Shown: piece after piece, positions 55,181-64,000 of the stretch
Numbering within the stretch: position 1 is the stretch's first letter
Layout: every line of letters starts with the position of its first letter
NCBI RefSeq assembly: GCF_029784135.1
Contig: NC_073746.1
Location: 245,088,307-245,152,306 of the forward strand
DNA length: 64,000 bases
DNA from: Toxorhynchites rutilus septentrionalis
Lineage: Eukaryota > Arthropoda > Insecta > Diptera > Culicidae
Reading direction: 5' to 3'
Made by a program: the position numbers and the translations under genes
Notes under the pieces: generated by a model
The model's database searches: none
The model's input: only the letters and a program-made list of their open reading frames with translations
What the model was told of the DNA's origin: nothing

Positions 55181-56598
55181 AGTATAATATGACCTGTTTT
55201 AGGTATAACATAGGATTTATAAAACAGAACGGCACGCGCCGGGTGCTGCACGCGTGCGGGTATATCCAACCTCGTGCCATTGTAGTGAGTGAGGCAATGT
55301 TCCGCTCTAGAAGCGAAGTTACTTCTATACCTGTCTTTCATTGACTCTTGAAAATGTATGGTTAGAAACGGTAAGTGTAAAAATGACACCTTCACAATTG
55401 AAATGTTTCTTAGTAAATTCCACCTGAAAAAGATGGTGGTAGTCAGTGGTGTCCTTGCAGATTTGATTCAAACCAATACTAGATGATCATGTGTATCCAC
55501 TTCTATCTAGTCTAGTCTAGTCTTCAGAGATCCAAGCATATGGAAAAATCAATGTACATCTCGTTTTCGAACCAAACATTCTGGTTGTCTTCTGGGAAAG
55601 GCGTAACTTGTTTTGCATTTTTTTAAATCGATATAACTCGAAACTCCTGCACAAGGTTGACCCACTTGTAGGTTAAATTTCTATGAGTTTTCATTTTCAA
55701 GCTAGATAACTTTTAAGAAACTGTTTGATGCGTTGTTGCCACATGATGTTGCGCACGCATGTTTTAAATTTGTTAAAGCACTTTTTGAAATTTTCTCGAA
55801 GTTTTATTGCTTTGTAAGTCACTGTGCATTTAATTCTCTGTCATAAAGTTAAAGTTATAAGTTATAACGTGCGCAACGGTATTTCTTTGAACATCTCACG
55901 GAAAGGGTCCCTGTGAGGCGAATGAGAAAACTGTTTGTGTGAATTTACCGATATTTTTCTGTGACTTTTTTTTCGGACTACGAGACGAAACATATGGTTT
56001 TGGGTGCCAATAAAAATAGTTATATCGACTTTTCACTTGCTCCGAAATGTTGATTTGCACGATAATATACCCTATGCAAAACATTAGCACATTCGAACTT
56101 CATTTATTAGTGTCGCAGACGTTAAAATTTGAGTTTTTTTGAAAACCGAAAAATCACCGGAAATTGGGGTTTTCAAAAAAGTCTTCAAATTGCATGACTC
56201 GTCGAGATTTATAGTCCCAAAGTCCCAAAGTGTCGATTTTTGACAAAAAAATTTTCGAGATGACACTAGATCTCGACGTTTCATGCAATTTTAAGACATT
56301 TGGCATCGAATTTTTTTTTCGAAAACCCCGATTTCCTTTACTCCCCCCTTGGGTGATTTTTCGATTTTCAAAAAACTCGAACTTTGACCGCTTTGCGCCT
56401 CTCTCCCTTAAGTTCGATTGAGCTGATATGTTGCATAGGGTGTTTTTACGAGGTGGTGAACATTTTGTATAGGGTAACTGAAATTTTAGGGTCGATTTTT
56501 TCCCATACATTCATTGGCACCCTACTGTATATCTACAACGCCCGACACATGGCATTTTATTTCCCAAACACTATTTAATTACCTATAACAGGTCATAT
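55181..56598. repeat. Region bounded by an inverted 20-bp repeat
   Basis: GTATAATATGACCTGTTTTA near 55183 is repeated inverted near 56577-56597 (complement GTATAATATGACCTGTTATA). Inside lies the fold-back repeat at 56061-56460. Whether the outer pair marks an element is unsure. Confidence 0.4.
56061..56460. repeat. Fold-back repeat, two 180-bp arms
   Basis: The left arm TACCCTATGCAAAACAT..CATTCGAACTT..GAAAACCGAAAAATCACC pairs with the complement of the right arm, which reads ACCCTATGCAACATATC..AATCGAACTTAAG..GAAAATCGAAAAATCACCC. The arms meet near 56240 around AAATTTTCGAGATGACACT. Identity of the arms is roughly 70-75 percent by eye. Confidence 0.75.
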
Positions 56599-58078
56599 TA
56601 TACCGTAATGTTGTCAAATTTCAATGTTGGGTGGCAATTTCACCCTCAACAAACATCGAAAACTGTATCTCAGAGTCGGTTTCAAAAGGAAACAAGTACC
56701 GTTTTGTCTCAAATTCCGAACACTTAAGCTTTGATGGCCATTAAACAGTGTTTCATTACTCAAAATGATACTTTTTCGCGAAATTAATTTGATTTTTGAA
56801 TACAATAGAGCTTTCGGGACCAAGGGCGCTATACATTTTTATATTTTTTTCTTAAAAGCTTAGTATTTTTACACAACAAATCCAAAAATCAGAGGTGTGT
56901 TTTTTTTAATTGTTTTTGAGTTATTATTTTTCAAAATTAACATGATTTAGTCTTCGTACGATATCTCTAAGCGACTAGATCTATGCGAATAGGATTCCAT
57001 TTTTTGCAAATTAAATATTTTTATATTTTTTCAAAGAAAACTAGCTCATTGACTTCAATTTAATATGTCGATTATCCAAATCTGGATCTGACCATCGATT
57101 AACTTTGAAAAATTATAATTCAAAATAAAAAAATAAATTTCTGATTTTTGACATGTTATGTAAACAAGAAAAAAGCTTTCAGCTTTCAAGAAAAAAATAT
57201 AGCGCGCTTGGTCATTTTTGGAAAAAAATTTATTTGTGGACCACCCTAAAATGGAAATGGTCACCCTAACAAAAAAAACCGGTCCGATATTTTGCGATGA
57301 AGCACTAAACTTCCACTTTTCACGGAAACCACTATATCGGGTAGGCATGGAATGGCTGTATAATCGAATCAGTGTATAATCGAGTTCGACCTGCCACTTC
57401 AGGACCCCGGTTTTGTTATTTTGGTTTTAGTTGGAAACCTGGCTAAGAAAATCCATTTAACTCTCGTTGGTTTGCACCTAGGACCTGCGTTTTGCAAGGA
57501 AAGAGTTCGCAAACATTTGTTAACAAATGGTCTTTTTATATTGTTGCTCCAGAATTGGATCGTCCTTGTATCCCAATTTGTGAACTATCGCTGTATTTGC
57601 CGGAAAATAGTGTGCTCGAATATTTTCTTTCGGAATTCGATTCATGCGTCGAAACTTGATACAGATTACGAACACTACTGTAACGCTAGTTTTGATACAG
57701 GTTTCTGCATAAAAGATTTTTTTAACAATTTATAGCAGAGACGAGATTCTTACCAGATATGAGATTCTTACCGGACGAACATATAAACAGCAAACAAAAT
57801 AGTTTTAACTACAAAAATTCAAAAATTCACAATGCTTGTTTTCTACGGAATTTGCGAATGCAAACATTTTATCACTGGTTTTCGATAGTCCCTTTTTTTT
57901 GTAAATGTTTAGTATTATAAATTATAGGCAGTATCGGTACCTGTAAATAAATTTTAAAATGAATCCTTTAAACCGAAGAATGTTAGAGTTTTCATTATGC
58001 AATTATTTATAACATTAAAGTTTAGTAAATTTACATTTAAAATGAAGTGTTCGGAATTTGTATCAAGTTTCTATATAT
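56599..58078. other. No gene; possible short inverted ends
   Basis: 56649-56690 repeats the centre of the fold-back element. CAAATTCCGAACACTT at about 56712 and AAGTGTTCGGAATTTG at about 58046 are inverted, possibly the ends of a decayed element. A TATAATCGAGTT motif near 57376 resembles the 17775 element. A 104-codon frame at 57421-57735 has no recognised domain. Confidence 0.4.
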
Positions 58079-59356
58079 TAGGCTGTCAAAAAAGTCCTGC
58101 GGTATTTCCGCGAGGTGTCGTTGTAAGCGCGTAGTTCTAGTTGTATTCATTGTATCGAGTCATAGCTTGTTGGAAAGGTATTTTTGCGCGCTATAATTTA
58201 GTTCTTGACAGTGTTTTGTTTGGTTAAGTCGTTCGTGAGTTATAGTGTCGCAAATATGGAGCAAAATAAAGAGAAAATCCGACATATTTTACAGTACTAC
58301 TATGAAAAAGGCAAAAATACATCTCAAGCTGCCAATAAAATTTGTGAAGTTTATGGACCCGATACAGTTTCCATTTCCACCGCACAACGATGGTTTCAAC
58401 GTTTTCGTTCTGGTGTAAAGGTCGTCGAAGATGCGCCACGCCCCGGAAGGCCTGTCGTAGAAAATTGCGACAAAATCGCTGAATTAGCCGAGAAAGACCG
58501 GCATTGTAGCAGCCGTAGCATCGGCCAAGAGCTGGGCATAAGTCATCAAACCGTTATTAACCATTTGAAGAAACTTGGATTCACAAAGAAGCTCGATGTA
58601 TGGGTGCCACACACGTTGACGCAAAAAAACATCTTTGACCGTATCGACGCATGTGAATCGCTGCTGAATCGCAACAAAATCGACCCGTTTCTGAAGCGGA
58701 TGGTGACTGGCGATGAAAAGTGGGTCACTTACAACAACGTGAAGCGCAAACGGTCGTGGTCGAAGCCCGCTGAAGCGGCTCAGACGGTGGCCAAGCCCTC
58801 ATTAACGGCCAGGAAGGTTCTGCTGTGTGTTTGGTGGGATTGTCAAGGAATAATCTATTATGAACTGCTTCCCTATGGCCAAACGCTCAATTCGGACCTG
58901 TACTGCCAACAACTGGACCGCTTGAAGGTAGCACCCATGAAGAAGAGGCCATCTTTGATAAACAGAGGCCGCATTGTCTTCCATCAGGACAACGCCAGGC
59001 CACACACTTCTTTGGTGACGCGCCAGAAGCTCCGGGAGCTCGGATGGGAGGTTCTTTTGCATCCGCCGTATAGTCCGGACCTTGCACCAAGTGACTACCA
59101 CCTGTTTTTGTCCATGGCGAACGAGCTAGGTAGTCAGAAGTTAGCCACAAAAGAGGCCTGTGAAAATTGGCTATCCGAGTTTTTTGCCAATAAGGAAGCG
59201 AGCTTCTATAACAAGGATATTATGAAGTTGGCATCTCGTTGGGAACAAGTCATCGAACAAAACGGCGCATATTTGGCTTAAAACAGATGATTGTAACTAA
59301 TTTTATGAACAAATGAAAATTCAAAAAAAATACCGCAGGACTTTTTTGACAGCCTA
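58079..59356 (+). mobile_element. Complete mariner element, 1274 bp
   Basis: Perfect 27-bp terminal inverted repeats starting GGCTGTCAAAAAAGTCCTGC at 58081, with the complement ending at 59354. TA duplications at 58079-58080 and 59355-59356. It encodes one uninterrupted transposase. All structural requirements for an autonomous mariner are visible. Confidence 0.96.
58256..59281 (+). CDS. Mariner (DD34D) transposase, intact
   Basis: The chosen start is the ATG at 58256 (MEQNKEKIRHILQYYYEKG), because mariner transposases begin this way; the open frame extends 51 nt upstream without similarity. The product is 341 residues, close to the family's 345. The N-terminal helix-turn-helix pair ends with AQRWFQRFRSG and a GRP linker; WVPHTLTQKN follows. 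Catalytic residues: VTGDEKWVTYNN (first D), VFHQDNARPHTS (second D) and YSPDLAPSDYHLF (third D), with 34 residues between the last two. It would bind the terminal repeats and excise and reinsert the element in the nucleus. Sequence style is closest to the mellifera group, as far as I can tell. No frameshift or stop is seen; the C-terminus SRWEQVIEQNGAYLA is normal. Confidence 0.95.
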   Translation: MEQNKEKIRHILQYYYEKGKNTSQAANKICEVYGPDTVSISTAQRWFQRFRSGVKVVEDAPRPGRPVVENCDKIAELAEKDRHCSSRSIGQELGISHQTVINHLKKLGFTKKLDVWVPHTLTQKNIFDRIDACESLLNRNKIDPFLKRMVTGDEKWVTYNNVKRKRSWSKPAEAAQTVAKPSLTARKVLLCVWWDCQGIIYYELLPYGQTLNSDLYCQQLDRLKVAPMKKRPSLINRGRIVFHQDNARPHTSLVTRQKLRELGWEVLLHPPYSPDLAPSDYHLFLSMANELGSQKLATKEACENWLSEFFANKEASFYNKDIMKLASRWEQVIEQNGAYLA

Positions 59357-59840
59357 ATATTTATTATAATTTCATCATTAAAGTTGATTATTCTTCGAAT
59401 CTAACGAGAAAATGATACATAAAATCTTATTGTATTGACATTGAATTCAAAAAGTTTCCTTTGAGTAATATTAACTTCTTAAACGTATTTCCTCATCAAT
59501 AACTTTGCGGCTACTTGTACATACACATCATAAAAGGTAATGTTGTACCTCAACCTAATCTCGTTCTTATTTCTCAAATTCATCAGATATCCTGGTTCAA
59601 TGGAATAATCCATCACTGTTTTGAAAATCTCGAAACATTTGTGTGTATTGAAAATAATTCAAAACTTTAACTCTGGAAAAGCTTATTCAGTCGATTCGCA
59701 AGGATCATACATATTGATAAAAATGAAATCAGGAGAAATCAGGATAACTTCAGAAAAATCAGGCAAAATTGAGTGTTTGCCAGGTTATCAGGGAACGTCC
59801 CAAAAAGTCTGGAAAATCCTGAAAAATCAGGAAGGTTGGC
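59357..59840. repeat. Dispersed repeat C, second copy
   Basis: Homologous to 43130-43752 and continuing beyond it (AAGTCTGGAAAATCCTGAAA, then GGTTGGCATCTCG), showing the sequence that follows where LINE copy 1 interrupts the other one. Confidence 0.75.
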
Positions 59841-59848
59841 ATCTCGAC

Positions 59849-60268
59849 TCGTAACGCTTATTCCGCATATCAAGAGAAGAATTTATCATTTCTATATAGA
59901 TGAGTTTGTTCTGGAATCGATCCGAAACATTCGTCACTGCCAGTCGGAAGGCATTTCAAACCAAGTCCAAATTTTTTCTTTGACATAAGGAAAATATGTT
60001 TCAAGTTTAACTTGTTGTAAAAAGTGTTGACAAATGCTGTATAATTTCGTTTTCTGTGGTCTTTAGTACTGTTTCGTCGTCTGTTCCATTGTCTTTCACT
60101 GACGAAAGTCTTTCAAAAATTGCAAAATTATTCAATTGAACATTACATGTCAGATTTAGAAATGTTCGCCGAGGATCGTTAATTGTAGCGTAACCAATTG
60201 CAATTTTTGCTTATCATTGTCATCTTCAAAGCGAAGTAAATGTGCAATATTCCCTTGCACAATTCCTA
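59849..60268. repeat. Dispersed repeat B, second copy
   Basis: Diverged copy of 8294-8714 (see there); ends at GTGCAATATTCCC..CACAATTCC. It directly abuts repeat C. Confidence 0.75.
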
Positions 60269-60384
60269 GTTAGCGCTCAACTCCCGAGTTGAACAGACGC
60301 GTTTCGTGTTCTGCTATCGTCTACGGAAGTCCTTCGCCGGCTATTATTTTGAAAAGTTTACGAGAGTTTTCGTGTGCTATCGCG

Positions 60385-61437
60385 ATGTCCGCGATGAAAC
60401 GCCTCGAAAACACATTTCGCATCGATTATGCAAATGTGCCGAAAAAGCCATCGTCAGAGTAAGTTTACCGTTTTGTCGGTGTAACGCTCAATATGAAGCG
60501 TGAGGAGATAAAGCGGATTCAGTATAGTCGCAATCTTGGGATCGCTTTTGTTAAAACTACTTCTCTCGAAGTTGAACTAAAAGTCGTTGAAGAGAATGAC
60601 AACACGCACGAAATTACAGTAGACGGAAAGGCATATGTACTACGTCTAAAAATGGAGGATGGAGCGGTAGAAGTAAAAATATTCAATCTTTCCGAAGATG
60701 TATCGAATCAAAAGATTGACAAATTCCTCTGTGTATACGGAGAAGTGGGACGAGAAGCATTTTTTCCCTGGGCTGCCGACCGGCGTCCGTATCGTGAGGA
60801 TGACGGTGAAAAAAATATACCATCCTACGTTACCATCGATGGTGAAACGGCACTCATATCATACTATGGTCAGCGACAAACCTGCCGACATTGCAGTGAA
60901 TTTATTCACAACGGCGTTTCGTGTGTGCAGAACAAAAAGTTACTTGTCCAAAAACTGGCAGCGAACAGCTCATCGTATGCAGACGTTGCTAAAAACACAA
61001 AACCCCAACGTACGAAACCATTAACTCCACAATCCCGGGCTGCGAAGGCAAGTGGCACAAAAGCAGCAGAAACAAGAAAAACAGCATCAACAGATACAGA
61101 CATGTCTACAAGCAGCACTATGCCTCTTCCTGTTGTTTTAGTTCAGCGCGAGAATTTGGATGACATCGCTATACCCACAAATGTGCAACAAGACCACGAA
61201 AACGAAAACGAGCCATGGACCAAAGTTATTCGCAAATCACATTTGCAGAGGAAAACGAACGGAAATGAGACAGACTCATCTACATGTAGCAGACGTTCAA
61301 CACGAAGCACCAAAAAAATGCGCTGTGATGATGGCGATGACCTGCAGGACAATCACCTCTCCTGGAATAAGTATCTTCACCAGTTACAATATTGCTACCG
61401 TAAACGTAAACACGATCACGAACACCACAAAAATTAA
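60385..61437 (+). pseudogene. LINE ORF1, copy 2
   Basis: Same protein as 43804-44760 with the shared TAA after 25 codons. The 23-bp deletion (after VYGEV) shifts the frame until a one-base loss in the GTGAAAAAAA run restores it at NIPSYVTIDGE. The zinc knuckle CRHCSEFIHNGVSC is intact. The original stop is changed, so the frame runs on to 61437, overlapping ORF2. Confidence 0.85.
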
Positions 61438-63335
61438 CGCATTTCGAACCTTCATCCGAACAATGGAGCTTGACATCGTGTTCATTCAAGAAATAGAAAA
61501 CGAGCAAATTACTCTCCCTGGCTACAACCTCATAGCTAATGTTGATGACATGAGAAGGGGCACCGCCATCGCGTTGAAAGACTACATCCAATTTTCACAT
61601 GTGAAGAAGAGTTTGGACGGGCGATTGGTTGCTCTGCGTATTCACAATACTACGCTTTGCTGCGTGTACGCTCCGTCCGGCTCGGCTCATCGTGCCCAGA
61701 GAGAACGATTTTTCAATGGTACGATCGCCTTCTACCTTCGTCATCATACCGATCATGTTATTTTGGCTGGCGACTTCAACTGCGTCATACGGCAATGTGA
61801 TTCGACGGGATAAAACATGAGTCCCTCTCTCCAGACGACCGTCCAACAGCTACAGCTGCATGATGTGTGGCTTAAACTGTGCAGGAATGACGTCGGACAT
61901 ACATATATCACGTCTAACTCCTCCTCACGCCTAGATCGTATATATGTAAGCAGAGGTCTGTGTGAACAATTACGAAATGTACATACACATGCATGCTCGT
62001 TTTATGATCACATGGCATTAACATCACGGATATGTCTACCAAACCTCGGACAACCTCACGGGCGTGGTTTTTGGTCACTTCGACCCCATCTCCTCACCAA
62101 CGAGAACATAACGGAGCTCCAGACACGATGGCAATTCTGGACACGCCAAAGGCGTAACTATGGTAGCTGGATGGAATGGTGGCTGTTATACGGAAAGCCA
62201 AAACTAGCCAGCTTCTTCAAATGGAAATCAAAACAAGTTCATGACGAGTTTCATCACGCGCAGCAAACGCTGTATACGCAGCTACGACGGGCATACGACA
62301 GCTATTACCAAAATCCGGGAATGCTAGTAACTATCAACCGCCTCAAAGGAGAAATGCTCGCTCTGCAACGACGGTTTACACAAGCTTTCGTTCGTATCCA
62401 TGAGCAAATAGTGGCAGGAGAGTCTCTATCGATTTTCCATCTCGGCGAAAGGAGAAGAAAACGGACAACGATAACACGACTAGATGTCGATCAAGGTGAA
62501 GTAATTGACGATTCACGACGCATACAAGACTATGTGCTCCAATATTTCTCCGAGTTATATACGGAGACAGTTAGAGAAATAGAACAACCCAATCACTTTC
62601 AGTGTGTCCGAATGATCCCAGAAAATGATGCGCCAAACGCGGCGTGTATGGATGCTATCACAACAGCTGATATTTGGAGCGCAATTAAATCGAGCGCCTC
62701 CAAAAAATCGCCAGGGCCAGATGGAATTCCGAAAGAATTCTACCTACGAGCTTTCGACGTTATTCACCGAGAATTAAATCTCATTTTAAATGAAGCGCTA
62801 GCGTCTAATTTTCCATCAAAGTTTGTGGACGGTGTTATTGTCCTTGTTAAAAAAGAGGATCTGGAGACACTGTTAGCTCATACAGACCTATCTCCCTACT
62901 TAATTTTGACTACAAACTCCTCTCCCGTATCTTAAAGGTGCGTTTAGAGAACATAATGACAGCACACAACATTCTCACCAACGCCCAAAAATGTTCTAAT
63001 GCGGACAATAACATCTTCCAAGCCACGCTGGCTCTCAAAGACAGAATCGCGTTATTAACCGCACGAAAACAGAAGGGTAAGCTTGTATCGTTCGATCTGG
63101 ACCATGCTTTCGATCGAGTGAAACACTCGTTCCTCTTCGGAAACATGCGTTCACTCGGCATAAACAGTCAGCTCGTAGAACTGCTTAGACGAATCGCAGC
63201 ACTATCTTCTTCTCGCCTGCTGATAAACGGACGCATGACGGCATCTTTTCCCATCGAACGATCTGTGAGACAAGGAGATCCAATCTCGATGCATTTATTT
63301 GTGTTGTATCTACATCCTCTGTTGGTTTCGCTTGA
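61328..63335 (+). pseudogene. LINE ORF2, copy 2, truncated
   Basis: Endonuclease and the first RT blocks as in copy 1 (LAGDFNCV, SRLDRIYVS, KSPGPDGIPKEFY). A frameshift in the A-run at about 62850 precedes YRPIS; the frame recovers at about 62938, after which SFDLDHAFDRV and RQGDPISMHLF are readable. The coding sequence ends abruptly at LLVSL, where it joins the fold-back element. Confidence 0.87.
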
Positions 63336-64000
63336 CCAGTCGAAGAAACAGGTAGTGGGAGTGATAGTCCGAAAAAAAGGACGTTCAACATTTTCTCCAT
63401 AGAGGAGAAACGCCCAAAAATCCTTTCGCAGTTGTCTAATTACGAACTCGATGTTGATCCCGTCCATTTTTTTACTCTCTTTTATTATTTTATAGACGTA
63501 ATTTACTTCAACAAAACAATAAACCCGGATTTATTTATAACTTTAAATCTCGTGAGTGGAATTGTGCAGAATTGTGGTTTTCCTTTCCAAACTCAAAAAT
63601 AACAAATCAACACGGGTCGTATACTTAATTTTGCGAATGACTGTATCTTACTATCATTTCTTATTATTTAATGTATTCATTAATTTCTTATTAACTGTAT
63701 CTCAGAGGTCGTTTCAAAAGGAAACAAGTATGGAGACGTAGGCGATTACATCACTGTTCGCGTCTCTTAGAGATAATGAAGTAATCCTTAATCCACAACC
63801 GGGGCGGGTCTTTCAATATATTCGGGAAGCCATATTTGGAAAGGGAAACCACAGTTCTTCTATGTTCATTACACAAGAGCATTATGGACACAAAAGAGTT
63901 CTGGGTTTATTGTTTCGTGAAAGAGCGAATTACGTCAATAAAATCATAAAAGATCGAAAAAAGAGGCGGGATCGACCTCAATTTCGTAATTAGTCAACTG
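63336..64000. mobile_element. Fold-back element, second copy (left-truncated, runs off the window)
   Basis: Nearly identical to 49395-50061, starting CCAGTCGAAGAAACAGGTAG and including both arms up to TAGTCAACTG at the window edge. The outer part of its left arm is missing because of the deletion. Confidence 0.85.

Larger units (their letters stand above)
60334..63335 (+). mobile_element. L1-like LINE, copy 2 (3' deleted)
   Basis: About 99 percent identical to 43753-46779 by eye. It carries the same two premature stops (60460-60462 and 61811-61813). Private lesions: a 23-bp deletion in ORF1 near 60747, loss of the ORF1 stop, one-base losses in A-runs near 60811 and 62850, and a 2615-bp deletion at 63335/63336 that removes the YADD box and all of the C-terminus. 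Confidence 0.92.

Noticed and set aside
57421..57735. 104-codon plus-strand frame
   Set aside because: No domain or motif recognised and it lies in decayed repeat DNA; not called as a gene.

Overview
The window looks like AT-rich nuclear DNA from a mosquito, probably a culicine. This is an inference from the repeat content: DD37E Tc1/mariner elements, a BEL/Pao element, an L1-like LINE with an RNA-binding-type ORF1 and a zinc-finger C-terminus, several tRNA-derived SINE families and many TA- or TTAA-flanked short elements. Nothing looks bacterial: there are no operons, ribosome binding sites or CRISPR arrays. Intron remnants and SINEs with target-site duplications point to an insect. Only two protein-coding units look potentially functional: a four-finger C2H2 zinc-finger gene (10910-12133, minus strand, interrupted by one in-frame TAG) and the transposase of an apparently complete mariner element (58256-59281).

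Region by region. 1-9 kb: a truncated DD37E element, a 0.93 kb non-autonomous element, remnants of a psq-type helix-turn-helix gene and of a PIN-like invertebrate gene, hAT-like repeat ends, and an intron-containing pseudogene fragment of EMC3 (ER membrane protein complex subunit 3). 9-16 kb: a tRNA-derived SINE, the zinc-finger gene, a 0.7 kb MITE and a second SINE. 16.3-16.9 kb: four tandem copies of a roughly 75-nt hairpin. 17-23 kb: short inverted-repeat elements and a second, internally deleted DD37E element. 23.5-32 kb: a degenerate pogo/Tigger-type transposase gene split by a 7.66 kb BEL/Pao retrotransposon with near-identical LTRs and a CCAAT target duplication. 32.7-36.3 kb: a TTAA-flanked element carrying a nested dispersed repeat, a SINE with a perfect 16-bp target duplication, and an inverted copy of the dispersed repeat.

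36.9-38 kb: a second hairpin array, on the opposite strand, homologous to the first. 39-40.4 kb: a roughly 195-bp tandem repeat followed by a TATA-containing unit. 40.8-42.8 kb: a Tc1-like element inserted in a repeat that is present uninterrupted at 5.5 kb. 43.7-50.2 kb and 60.3-64 kb: two nearly identical copies of an L1-like LINE plus an adjoining fold-back element. Both share the same two premature stops, and the second carries a 2.6 kb deletion. 50.5-53 kb: a Tc1-like element containing a DD41D mariner-like element. 53-58 kb: a GC-rich island and fold-back repeats. 58.1-59.4 kb: the intact mariner.

Almost everything is layered mobile DNA rather than a functional pathway. The least explained structure is the pair of hairpin arrays. 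Their arms are conserved, their loops vary, and at least one A-T to T-A paired change keeps the stem intact, so they may encode small structured RNAs or form a hairpin satellite. All calls come from reading the sequence; no database search was possible.
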